This document shows, piece after piece, positions 1-6,928 of a stretch of DNA of 38,743 nucleotides (the stretch's first letter is position 1; each line of letters opens with the position of its first letter). The translations under genes and the position numbers were made by a program. The notes under the pieces were generated by a model, which was not told the DNA's origin, ran no database searches, and saw only the letters and a program-made list of their open reading frames with translations. This DNA is from an uncultured Lachnospiraceae bacterium (GTDB lineage Bacteria; Bacillota; Clostridia; Lachnospirales; Lachnospiraceae), in the NCBI GenBank assembly GCA_946405625.1, contig CAMJHQ010000033.1, positions 1-38,743 of the forward strand. Reading direction: 5' to 3'.

Positions 1-355
1 CTGTTTTCTTTTCTGTCTTCTCAGCCTTTTCAGCCTTCTCTGCTGTTTTCTTTTCCGTCTTCACTGCCTTTTCAGTCTTTTCTGCAGCCTTCTTCTCTGT
101 CTTCTCAGCCTTCTCTGCTGTCTTCTTCTCCGGTTTAATAACATTTTCAGGCTTTATCGGTGAAGCAGGTGTTGCAATTCTTACTGCAGGCTTTCCTGTT
201 ATCTTCATTCTGAGGAAATTCATCATATCCTCATCTATACTGCTCTGAGCCTTAAGATCCGGTCTCTTCTTCTGGAGTATATTCAGAATATCTGCACTCT
301 GAACCTCTCTTCCCGTCTCTTCAGTTAATACCTTTGCAAACTCATGTATTCTCAA
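1..355 (-). CDS. infB: Translation initiation factor IF-2, N-terminal part (partial, runs off left edge)
   Basis: Only the first ~118 residues are present. They begin MRIHEFAKVL, the small IF2_N fold typical of IF-2, with a second conserved stretch around residues 29-52 (KRPDLKAQSSIDED). From about residue 70 the chain becomes a Lys/Glu/Ala repeat (AEKTEKKAAEK-like units), the usual disordered linker before the GTPase domain, which lies outside the window. The start is TTG at 353-355, because GGAGG sits 7 nt upstream and no ATG fits. The TTG overlaps the TGA stop of the preceding gene as TTGA, implying translational coupling. IF-2 brings fMet-tRNA to the 30S subunit. Its position downstream of nusA and ylxR confirms the identity. 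The GTPase motifs cannot be checked here. Confidence 0.9.
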   Translation of the reverse strand, partial: MRIHEFAKVLTEETGREVQSADILNILQKKRPDLKAQSSIDEDMMNFLRMKITGKPAVRIATPASPIKPENVIKPEKKTAEKAEKTEKKAAEKTEKAVKTEKKTAEKAEKAEKTEKKT

Positions 356-936
356 TGTTTTACCTCCGAATTTTGTTCAATCACATTTAATGCCAGACCT
401 ATGCAGTCTGCTATTCCGTCATCCGTTACCGCTACGCAGCTGCGATTTTCTCTTCCTATCGCTCTGCCTATAGCTTCCTTATCACCATATTTGATATAAG
501 GTATCTCATAGAAGGTGCATTTGTTTATAAACTTCTTTTCTGTATTTGGCGATGCATCACCGGCAATGATCACAAGGGATGCCTTCCCGTCCGAAATGGC
601 TGCTTCACACTGAACCTCTCCCGAACATATCTTCCCGGCTTTTGCCGCGATAGACAACATGCTGATCGCATATTTAGCGAGACTCTCTGTTAATTCGACT
701 TTCTCGTCTTCAGTGATAAGCTTCTTTATGTAAGCATCCTCAATGCATTTAGGATTACGGCATATATAGGCGCCTCTGCCTCTCACTTTTCCGCTTTCGT
801 CGATATCTCTTTTCTTATCGCCCTCCTCACCGGTCGTAATAACGATTCTCATCATCTCAGCCTTGGGCTTATGTTCCGAACAGCTTATACATTCCCGTAG
901 AGGAACCTTATTTCTCTTTGCCTTTTTAATACTCAA
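352..936 (-). CDS. Fused YlxR (RnpM)-YlxQ (L7Ae-like) RNA-binding protein
   Basis: 194 aa. Residues 1-80 are a YlxR/DUF448 domain: PLRECISC (Arg14, Cys16, Cys19) and GRGAYIC at 53-59. Residues ~88-185 are a YlxQ/L7Ae-type domain (AISMLSIAAKAGKICSGE, then LVIIAGDASPNTEKK and YEIPYIKYGDKEAIGRAIGR). In Bacillus these are two adjacent genes between nusA and infB; here one uninterrupted frame carries both. YlxR (RnpM) is known in Bacillus as an RNase P modulator, and YlxQ is an L7Ae-family RNA-binding protein, so the fusion is probably a two-domain RNA-binding protein of the transcription/translation operon. The start is TTG at 934-936 with GGGAG 6 nt upstream. Its stop overlaps the infB start. 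Confidence 0.88.
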   Translation of the reverse strand: MSIKKAKRNKVPLRECISCSEHKPKAEMMRIVITTGEEGDKKRDIDESGKVRGRGAYICRNPKCIEDAYIKKLITEDEKVELTESLAKYAISMLSIAAKAGKICSGEVQCEAAISDGKASLVIIAGDASPNTEKKFINKCTFYEIPYIKYGDKEAIGRAIGRENRSCVAVTDDGIADCIGLALNVIEQNSEVKH

Positions 937-980
937 AATTTACTCCCGTATTTCTCGGCCGCACCTTCTGTATCGGAGGT

Positions 981-2222
981 TTATGCCTCTTCTTCCTCTG
1001 ATTTATCTTCATCAGCATCTGCTGCATCTTCTTCAGCTTCTGCTGCTTCTGTTGCTTCTGTTGCTTCTGTTGCTTCTGCAGCTTCTTCTGTTTCTTCAGC
1101 TGTGTCTTCTGCAGCATCTGAAACTTCTGATTCCTCTGCTTCTGCTACATCATCAGCATCATACTCTTCTTCATCATACTGCTCTTCCTCGATCTGTCTG
1201 TCACTCTTGATGTCGATCTTATATCCTGTAAGGAATGCAGCAAGTCTTGCATTCTGTCCCTTGAGACCGATTGCAAGTGAAAGCTTGTCATCAGGAACAA
1301 CTACATATGCTTCCTTATCTTCAGGATATACATCAACAGATATAACCTCTGAAGGACGGATAGCATTTTCAATAAAGATTGCAGGATCTTCATCCCACTT
1401 GATAATATCTATCTTCTCACCGCCAAGCTCATCTACGATATGCTTAACTCTCTCGCCGTTTACACCTACGCATGATCCTACAGCATCAACGCTTGGATTG
1501 TTTGACCATACAGCGATCTTTGTTCTTGAACCGGCTTCTCTTGTGATGCTCTTGATCTCAACTGTACCGTCTGCGATCTCTGTAACCTCACGCTCGAAAA
1601 GAAGCTTTACAAAATCAGGATGTGTTCTTGATGTAATTATACGGAATCCACCCTTCTGGGTTTCCTTAACTTCAAGAATGAAAAGCTTTATTCTGTCACC
1701 TGTTCTGTACTTCTCTCTCGGAATCATTTCCTTCTTGCTGAGAAGTGTTTCTGTTCTGTCATCAAGTGCAACGCTTACGTTCTCGCCAACATATCTCTGA
1801 ACAACACCTGTGACAATAGTCTTCTCCATATCCTTATACTTATTAAATACGGCTCTTCTCTCGCCTTCTTTAATCTGCTGAAGAATAATTCCCTTTGCCT
1901 TCTGAGTTGCAATACGTCCGAAATCCATAGTTGTTATCTCAACCGGAACTTCATCATCTATATCGAAGTAAGGATTGATCTGCTGAGCTTCCTCAAGCGT
2001 AATGTCAGTACGCGGATCCATAATCTGTTCTACTACAGTCTTGTGAGTATAAACCTTAATCTCACCTGTCTCACGATCCATATTTACGGAATACTGTGTG
2101 TTCTTTCCGTAATCCTTCTCGCAGGCTGAGGCAATAGCCTTTTCAATTCCCTGCATGATTTCTTCCTTGTCAAGGTTCTTCTCCTTTGCAAGTAAGTTTA
2201 AAGCATCAATAATTTCTGACAT
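981..2222 (-). CDS. nusA: Transcription termination/antitermination factor NusA with acidic tail
   Basis: 413 aa. The N-terminal RNA-polymerase-binding domain (1-130) is followed by an S1 domain (~135-200) and two KH domains, with GxxG loops in GSCVGVNGERVKHI (249-262) and LSLAIGLKGQNARLA (314-328). NusA binds RNA polymerase and nascent RNA and modulates pausing, termination and antitermination. From about residue 343 the protein continues as an extremely acidic tail with Glu/Ala/Thr repeats (EATEATEATEA), about 70 residues beyond the KH2 end where Bacillus NusA nearly stops. The tail is coded by a GCTTCTGTT-like DNA repeat (plus strand, ~1030-1090) and may be variable in length. It lies 12 nt after rimP and 44 nt before the ylxR-ylxQ fusion, in one operon. 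Confidence 0.97.
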   Translation of the reverse strand: MSEIIDALNLLAKEKNLDKEEIMQGIEKAIASACEKDYGKNTQYSVNMDRETGEIKVYTHKTVVEQIMDPRTDITLEEAQQINPYFDIDDEVPVEITTMDFGRIATQKAKGIILQQIKEGERRAVFNKYKDMEKTIVTGVVQRYVGENVSVALDDRTETLLSKKEMIPREKYRTGDRIKLFILEVKETQKGGFRIITSRTHPDFVKLLFEREVTEIADGTVEIKSITREAGSRTKIAVWSNNPSVDAVGSCVGVNGERVKHIVDELGGEKIDIIKWDEDPAIFIENAIRPSEVISVDVYPEDKEAYVVVPDDKLSLAIGLKGQNARLAAFLTGYKIDIKSDRQIEEEQYDEEEYDADDVAEAEESEVSDAAEDTAEETEEAAEATEATEATEAAEAEEDAADADEDKSEEEEA

Positions 2223-2234
2223 TTCATCCTCCTT

Positions 2235-2702
2235 CTATTCTGGTTCAAACTCAAGTCTGACCAGTGATATATTGTTTCTTGGTATCGTAAATGTATTATC
2301 AGCGGTTATTTCAACCGACAGATTATCATTGTCAAAAGCCTTCAGTGTTCCCACAAATGACTTTTCTCCATCAACAGCTTTATAAAGATTAACTCTGATC
2401 AGTCTTCCTATGCTTCTCTCAAAGTCTCTGTCTTTAACAAGCTTTCTTGTAAGTCCCGGAGAACTTACTTCCAGGATATATGCATCGCTGATATAATCCT
2501 CTTCATCCAGCAGCGGATCAAGTGCCCTGCTCACTGCCTCACAGTCATCAACCGTAAAGCCGCCCTCCTTATCTGCGTATATCCGAAGGTAGTAATCACT
2601 TCCTTCCTTTACATACTCAACGTCCCATAGCTCATAGCCAAAACGTTCTATGATGGGCATTACCAATTCTTCTGTTCTTTTCTCAATATCAGCTTTTTTC
2701 AT
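2235..2702 (-). CDS. rimP: Ribosome maturation factor RimP
   Basis: 155 aa with the chosen start. It contains the family signature YELWDVEYVKEGSDYYLRIY, the DDCEAVSRALDPLLDEED block, and the VSSPGLTR motif between the two domains. RimP assists assembly of the 30S subunit. An ATG 30 nt further upstream is in frame, but the ATG at 2700-2702 starts with MKKADIEKR as is normal in the family and has AAAGGA 4 nt upstream, so it is preferred. It is the first gene of the rimP-nusA-ylxR/Q-infB operon, with a promoter and leader hairpin directly upstream. Confidence 0.95.
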   Translation of the reverse strand: MKKADIEKRTEELVMPIIERFGYELWDVEYVKEGSDYYLRIYADKEGGFTVDDCEAVSRALDPLLDEEDYISDAYILEVSSPGLTRKLVKDRDFERSIGRLIRVNLYKAVDGEKSFVGTLKAFDNDNLSVEITADNTFTIPRNNISLVRLEFEPE

Positions 2703-2738
2703 AGTATCCTTTCTTGATATGGTATTTTGCATAAAATA

Positions 2739-2771
2739 GAGTGGGAACGGAAGACTCTTCCGCGCCCACTC
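2739..2771 (-). promoter_or_regulatory. Leader hairpin of the rimP-nusA-infB operon
   Basis: GAGTGGG at 2739-2745 pairs with CCCACTC at 2765-2771, and an inner stem CGGAAG/CTTCCG closes a 3-nt loop. On the transcribed minus strand the hairpin lies between the promoter and rimP and is followed by CTATTTTATG, a poor U-run. A GTGGG...CCCAC hairpin before rimP is, from memory, common in Firmicutes and would suit attenuation or NusA-dependent feedback on this operon. The structure is seen directly; its role is inferred. Confidence 0.7.
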
Positions 2772-2797
2772 AAGTAATTGTTATTAAGCTAAATCAT

Positions 2798-2825
2798 ATG
2801 TTAACACATATTTGAGAAAATGCAA
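2798..2825 (-). promoter_or_regulatory. Sigma-A type promoter of the rimP operon
   Basis: On the minus strand there is a -35 TTGCAT (2820-2825), a 16-nt spacer and a -10 TAACAT (2798-2803), preceded by TGT to give an extended TGn -10. Transcription would start near 2791, about 20 nt before the leader hairpin. Confidence 0.6.
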
Positions 2826-2884
2826 GTATTATTTTACCCGTGCTGCATTCTTATCATTCCGGATAATACAGTATTCCGAAATAT

Positions 2885-3772
2885 TTACCACTCCAGATAA
2901 TCCTTTAATTCCACAAAATCTATAATCAGCTTCTCATCATATATCTTCATAGGAACCTTGTCCGCAAATGTATAAACCTTCGGAATATCACTTTCAGCAA
3001 AATCATATTTAAATATCTTATTGTCATAATGATCCACTATCCAGTATTCTCTGACGCCGCTGTCTCGATACTTTTCCATTTTTACATTCATATCCTTCAG
3101 GCGGCTGTGGCGGGATACAACTTCCAGAGTAAAGTCCGGTGCACCTGCAACGCTTTTCCCATCCTTAACTTTATCCCTGTCACAAACTATTATTATATCC
3201 GGCTGAACCACTGTCCTGTCGCCCTTATCATATTCCAGTCTCACATCCACCGGCGATACCATTGCTCTGCATTTTCCTTTATTCTTCCTGATAAACTGAA
3301 ATATAACATTACTTATATACATCACTATATCCTGATGTCGTATATTCGGAGCATCCATAGTATATAGATATCCGTCGATAACTTCTACTCTCATGCCTTC
3401 CGGAAGCTCGAGCTTCGTATATTCATCATATGTATAACCGCCTCTGTCAAATATTTCTTCATACGGTACTTTAAAAGCTAAATTACCTCTTGTGAAATAC
3501 TCTCCGTTTTCTGCCACAAAAAGATTCTTTTCATCAGGTTCATAAGTAACCTTCCTTGGCATCTTATCCCACATTTCCGATGCATGATCCTTAACAAACT
3601 TTTCAAAATAAATCGACAGCCTCTCTAGCGTATCATTCCTCGGATTTCCTGCAAATCCTCCGAACGCTTTCTGAATAGTGCTTATAGAGACATCCTTGCA
3701 TCCCTTATGTATATCATTATAAGTCAGGCCGAAATCTCTTCTGATCCGCTTCATTTCTTCCAATGTAAACAT
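2885..3772 (-). CDS. HTH-Uma2 fusion: helix-turn-helix N-terminus plus Uma2-family (DUF820) PD-(D/E)XK nuclease-like domain
   Basis: 295 aa. Residues 1-60 look like an XRE-type helix-turn-helix (RRDFGLTYNDIHKGCKDVSISTIQ, followed by NDTLERLSIYF). Residues ~115-295 are a Uma2/DUF820 domain: RVEVIDGYLYTMD, QPDIIIVCDRDK (Asp192), FTLEVVS (Glu217) and KMEKYRDSGVREYWIVD, i.e. the PD-(D/E)XK core is intact. Uma2 proteins are widespread and their true substrates are largely unknown. The start at 3770-3772 has GGAGG 7 nt upstream. The gene stands alone with its own near-consensus promoter, which is covered by five phased TATCAT sites. Autoregulation through its own N-terminal domain is an attractive inference. 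It could alternatively be the antitoxin-like or regulatory half of an unrecognised module, but no partner gene is adjacent. Confidence 0.85.
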   Translation of the reverse strand: MFTLEEMKRIRRDFGLTYNDIHKGCKDVSISTIQKAFGGFAGNPRNDTLERLSIYFEKFVKDHASEMWDKMPRKVTYEPDEKNLFVAENGEYFTRGNLAFKVPYEEIFDRGGYTYDEYTKLELPEGMRVEVIDGYLYTMDAPNIRHQDIVMYISNVIFQFIRKNKGKCRAMVSPVDVRLEYDKGDRTVVQPDIIIVCDRDKVKDGKSVAGAPDFTLEVVSRHSRLKDMNVKMEKYRDSGVREYWIVDHYDNKIFKYDFAESDIPKVYTFADKVPMKIYDEKLIIDFVELKDYLEW

Positions 3773-3801
3773 ATCGTTCCCTCCTCATATTGTCATCCGG
3801 T

Positions 3802-3854
3802 TATCATTTTATCATCTTTTTATCATTATATTATCATAAATGTATCATTGTCAA
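3802..3854 (-). promoter_or_regulatory. Promoter of the HTH-Uma2 gene covered by five phased ATGATA sites
   Basis: Minus-strand -35 TTGACA (3849-3854, perfect), 18-nt spacer, -10 TATAAT (3825-3830, perfect). ATGATA (TATCAT on the plus strand) starts at 3802, 3810, 3821, 3832 and 3843, so four of the five copies are exactly 11 bp apart, about one helical turn. One copy overlaps the -10 and two lie in the spacer. This is the geometry of a cooperative repressor array. Confidence 0.65.
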
Positions 3855-3888
3855 TTATTCTATATAGCAATTATCTATCTAATGTAAA

Positions 3889-3921
3889 AGCCATATCACT
3901 TCAATCTGAAATGATATGGCT
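3889..3921 (-). terminator. Probable terminator after the Xaa-Pro peptidase gene
   Basis: AGCCATATCA (3889-3898) pairs perfectly with TGATATGGCT (3912-3921), and an inner TTCA/TGAA stem closes the loop. On the minus strand it is followed by TTTTACATT. It lies about 75 nt past the stop of the peptidase gene. Confidence 0.65.
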
Positions 3922-3995
3922 CATATTGATAATCCTATTTATGTTTCTATCCGCTCTCATCAAGAATCCCCATTTCTCTAAGGCGTGTGAGGATG

Positions 3996-5093
3996 TCACA
4001 ATTCTATCAATTCCTTCGGAGACTTCGAAAGCACTTCACATCCATCTTCTGTGATCAGGATCATATCTTCTATTCTTACGCCGAACTTGCCGGGAAGATA
4101 TATTCCCGGTTCGTCGGTAATAACCATGCCGGCTTGAAGAATCGATTCATCTCTTGTATTAAAGGCCGGAGCCTCATGAATATAAAGCCCTACGCTGTGA
4201 CCGAGTCCGTGGCCGAAATTACTTCCGTATCCCGCATCAGCAATGATATTTCTGGCAATTGCATCAACATCCTTACATACGAGGCCAGGTTTTACCTTAT
4301 CAAGTACTGCAAGCTGAGCCTCCAGAACTTTATTATATACAGCCTTCTTTTCTTCATCCGCCTTACCGATACATACAGTTCTTGTCATATCGGAACAGTA
4401 CCCCTCATACAGACATCCGAAATCCATTGTGAGGAAATCACCCATTTCTATTTTCTTATCTGACGGAATAGCATGAGGCATAGAGCTGTTAACCCCCGAT
4501 GCTGCAATAGTATCAAATGACAGCCTGGAAGCACCGTGACGTTTCATGCTATACTCAATTTCAGCTGCAACCTCAAGTTCTGTCATTCCCGGTTTAAGGA
4601 TTCCCAGGATGTCATCAAATGCCACATCGCCTATATGCTCAGCCTGACGTAGAAGTGATATTTCTTCCTCTGTCTTCACTCGTCTCGGCTTAAGCAGTGA
4701 GTCCTCCAACGGAATAAGCTCTACCGGTGTATTCTTCAGCTCATCTTCAGACAACAGTTTTTCATATTTTTTATAATCATTATATGAAATAGACAGATTC
4801 TCAAATCCAAGCTTCCTTACATCATTCATCTTCATAAACTCCGTAAGAATACTTTTCATCGGATTCTTTGAATTGTATTCCTTTACTTCAAATTCACTTT
4901 CCTGTCCTGCTGCTTCGGTATATCTTGAATCGGTTATCAAAACATAGGATTCCCGTGAGATAACAGCTACTCCCTCTCCACCCCGGAAGCCCGTATAATA
5001 TCTCAAGCTATACGGATCATTTATCAGAATCCCATCAACCTCTGCAGCCTCCATTATTCCTTTTAACAGTTCTCTATCTATTTTCTTCTTCAT
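3996..5093 (-). CDS. Xaa-Pro aminopeptidase-like M24 metallopeptidase
   Basis: 365 aa from the preferred start. The N-terminal creatinase-like domain (~5-130) precedes a pita-bread M24 domain (~140-360). All five metal ligands are recognisable: Asp224 (LTMDFGCLYEG), Asp235 (SDMTRT), His299 (GHGLGHSVG), Glu328 (VITDEPGIY) and Glu342 (VRIEDMI). The enzyme should remove N-terminal residues preceding proline from peptides in the cytoplasm. An upstream in-frame ATG at 5111 exists, but GGAG lies 7 nt before the ATG at 5091-5093 and MKKKIDREL suits the family start. It is monocistronic, divergent from the MATE gene, and ends before a hairpin terminator. An inverted ATGATA repeat lies in its upstream region. 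Confidence 0.92.
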   Translation of the reverse strand: MKKKIDRELLKGIMEAAEVDGILINDPYSLRYYTGFRGGEGVAVISRESYVLITDSRYTEAAGQESEFEVKEYNSKNPMKSILTEFMKMNDVRKLGFENLSISYNDYKKYEKLLSEDELKNTPVELIPLEDSLLKPRRVKTEEEISLLRQAEHIGDVAFDDILGILKPGMTELEVAAEIEYSMKRHGASRLSFDTIAASGVNSSMPHAIPSDKKIEMGDFLTMDFGCLYEGYCSDMTRTVCIGKADEEKKAVYNKVLEAQLAVLDKVKPGLVCKDVDAIARNIIADAGYGSNFGHGLGHSVGLYIHEAPAFNTRDESILQAGMVITDEPGIYLPGKFGVRIEDMILITEDGCEVLSKSPKELIEL

Positions 5094-5125
5094 AACCAGT
5101 CTCCAAATCACTTAATATTTCTTGT

Positions 5126-5146
5126 CATGATATATAGTTTATCATG
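5126..5146. promoter_or_regulatory. Inverted repeat CATGATA-N7-TATCATG in the divergent spacer
   Basis: CATGATA (5126-5132) and TATCATG (5140-5146) form a perfect 7-bp inverted repeat with a 7-nt centre, 33 bp upstream of the peptidase start. It has the same ATGATA core as the arrays at 3802-3848 and 5231-5394, so a shared DNA-binding protein is plausible. TATATA-like sequence in the centre could also serve as a -10 for the peptidase gene. Confidence 0.45.
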
Positions 5147-5230
5147 GTATTTGTCCGCTCACTGTTTATATTTCCGCTTACGTTATATACCGAAACATTA
5201 TATCACACTTTTCATCACATGCACGGTTTC

Positions 5231-5394
5231 CATGATAAAATATGAATTGGTTCATGAAAAATATACATTGATTCATGAAAAATATGAATCGATTCATGAA
5301 AAAGCACAAATCAATTCATGATAAAATAGATTTGATCATGATAAAAATCAAATCAATTCATGATTAAAACATCGGTTGAATAATAATTCATGTC
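5231..5394 (+). repeat. Phased palindromic array (TTCATGAA-like, ~21-bp period) upstream of the MATE gene
   Basis: CATG cores begin at 5231, 5253, 5274, 5295, 5317, 5337 and 5359 (steps of 22, 21, 21, 22, 20, 22), with an eighth at 5389. Most sit in TTCATGAA or TTCATGAT followed by AAAAT/AAAA, and the core is itself palindromic. A 21-bp period is two helical turns, so all sites face the same side of DNA. The last site lies inside the -35/-10 spacer of the proposed MATE promoter, and a further copy (TTTTCATGAAAAA) spans the MATE start codon at 5432-5444. The 325-bp spacer 5112-5436 has no other recognisable gene. The short frame across it that reads HEK-type heptads is a by-product of the repeat. 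Confidence 0.8.
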
Positions 5395-5403
5395 TGATAT
5401 GAT
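5376..5403 (+). promoter_or_regulatory. Probable promoter of the MATE gene
   Basis: -35 TTGAAT (5376-5381), 16-nt spacer, -10 TATGAT (5398-5403), 33 bp before the start codon. The last CATG site of the upstream array sits in the spacer, where a bound protein would block RNA polymerase. Confidence 0.5.
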
Positions 5404-5436
5404 ACTCTCTCATATGGTATTAAGGTAGGTATTTTC

Positions 5437-6786
5437 ATGAAAAACATGACTGAGGGCAGCCCTTGGAAGCTGATCATCCTCTTTACTATTCCGTTGATCT
5501 GCGGAAATATACTTCAGCAGCTATATAATATCGGTGACGGAAAAATCGTCAGCGAATTTATCGATGAGTACGCTTTTGCCGCCGTAGGAATGACCGCTGT
5601 TGTATCAAATACATTAAACGGCCTGATAGGCGGCTTCACTCAGGGTTTCGGAATCCTGGTTGCAAACAGCTTCGGTGCAAATGATATGAAACGTCTGAAG
5701 CGTTCAATTGCCGGTAGCGTTCTGCTTACACTGCTTCTGATAACAGTCCTCACGACTCTCGGACTTCTGTTCATCAGACCGATCCTGATAGCACTTAATA
5801 CACCGGATGAAATACTCCCACAGGCACTCAGCTACGTCAGGATAATAATATGCGGAATATTCTTTACAGCATCCTATAATCTACTGGCAAATGTACTCCG
5901 CTCGCTGGGCGACAGCAAAACTCCGCTGTTATTTCTTATATTATCGGTAATACTCAACCTCGGTCTGGATTATATATTTGTACGTATCATGAATTGGGGA
6001 ATAAACGGTGCAGCATATGCAACTGTACTTTCTCAGACCATATGTACGGTGGCATGCCTTACATATGTATTTAAAAGATACAGGCATATCATCCCTGATA
6101 AAAGCGATTGGAAACATGCCTCACGCATGCTTGCTGAGCTATTCACCACCGGACTTTCCATGGGACTTATGGGCTGTATCGTAAATATCGGAACAATAAT
6201 TCTCCAAGGTGCAATAAACGGTCTCGGTCCTGATATCATGGCAGCACACGTTGCAGGCCGCCGTGTTCTGGATCTTCTGATGATAATGATATTCACTTTC
6301 GGATTCTCGATGACCACATACGTCAGTCAAAATGTGGGAGCCGGCCGAATAGACAGAGTAAAACAGGGAGTCAAAGCGGCAACAATAACAGTAACTGTTA
6401 TATCACTCACCCTTGTTCTTATATGTCTCCTTATTTCAAGGCCTGTAGTTACATGGATAGCCAGCACAGACAACGTGGACATTATCAATAACGGTGTAAT
6501 GTACTGCAGAACAGGAGTATTCTTCTTCGTAGCACTCGGTCCACTCTTCGTTCTGAGATGCACCCTCCAGGGTCTGGGGCATAAGATCATACCTCTTTAT
6601 TCATCCGCTATGGAGCTTTCGGTAAAAGTTCTTTCTGCATCCCTACTGGTTCCCGCCATCGGATATTTTGGTGTTGCGCTTACAGAGCCTATAAGCTGGG
6701 TTCTTATGACAACGATGCTTTTCTTCATGTACATGTATTATATTAAAAAGGAAGTCGCTGTCAGAAATAGCCGGGCTCTCCATTAA
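5437..6786 (+). CDS. MATE-family multidrug/cation efflux transporter
   Basis: 449 aa, essentially all hydrophobic, with about 12 membrane segments in two pseudo-symmetric halves. Family features include PWKLIILFTIPLICGNILQQLYNIGD near the N-terminus, the VVSNTLNGLIGGFTQGFGILVAN region, the loop NVLRSLGDSKTPLLF, and the second-half counterpart RCTLQGLGHKIIPLYSS. MATE proteins export drugs or metabolites in exchange for Na+ or H+. It is the only plus-strand gene in the window. The ribosome site is weak (AAGGTAGG, 8 nt upstream). The phased palindrome array upstream and the site across its start codon suggest strong specific repression. Substrate is not predictable. Confidence 0.93.
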   Translation: MKNMTEGSPWKLIILFTIPLICGNILQQLYNIGDGKIVSEFIDEYAFAAVGMTAVVSNTLNGLIGGFTQGFGILVANSFGANDMKRLKRSIAGSVLLTLLLITVLTTLGLLFIRPILIALNTPDEILPQALSYVRIIICGIFFTASYNLLANVLRSLGDSKTPLLFLILSVILNLGLDYIFVRIMNWGINGAAYATVLSQTICTVACLTYVFKRYRHIIPDKSDWKHASRMLAELFTTGLSMGLMGCIVNIGTIILQGAINGLGPDIMAAHVAGRRVLDLLMIMIFTFGFSMTTYVSQNVGAGRIDRVKQGVKAATITVTVISLTLVLICLLISRPVVTWIASTDNVDIINNGVMYCRTGVFFFVALGPLFVLRCTLQGLGHKIIPLYSSAMELSVKVLSASLLVPAIGYFGVALTEPISWVLMTTMLFFMYMYYIKKEVAVRNSRALH

Positions 6787-6853
6787 ACATATATTTACCG
6801 CAGGATACAATTAAAACAGCCGGTGCATATAATGATAAATCCAATAATTCAAA

Positions 6854-6889
6854 AAGCCGATACATATCATTCGTGATATGTACCGGCTT
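6854..6889. terminator. Bidirectional terminator between convergent MATE and tsf
   Basis: AAGCCG-A-TACATATCA pairs with TGATATGTA-C-CGGCTT around a TTCG loop (6 + 9 bp with one mismatch). It is flanked by an A-run on the left and TTAATTTATT on the right, so it can act for both converging transcripts. Confidence 0.8.
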
Positions 6890-6928
6890 AATTTATTGCT
6901 TATTAGGATTTACGTTTATGTTAAAATC

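Noticed and set aside
863-1210. Plus-strand open frame rich in Leu and His
   Set aside because: It is the antisense of the low-complexity acidic tail of nusA. Composition is a by-product of the repeat and there is no ribosome site.
5127-5321. Plus-strand 64-aa frame with HEKYTLIHEKYESIHEK heptads
   Set aside because: The heptads come from the 21-bp DNA array (7 codons per unit). No ribosome site, no homology to a known peptide, and it lies in a regulatory spacer.
5231-5366. Iteron-type replication origin
   Set aside because: Iteron-like spacing was considered, but there is no rep gene, DnaA box or plasmid/phage context, and the last site lies in a promoter.
3802-5394. CRISPR array
   Set aside because: The regular repeats have no unique spacers of 30-40 bp: the units are 11 or 21 bp with no distinct spacer sequence, and no cas gene is near.
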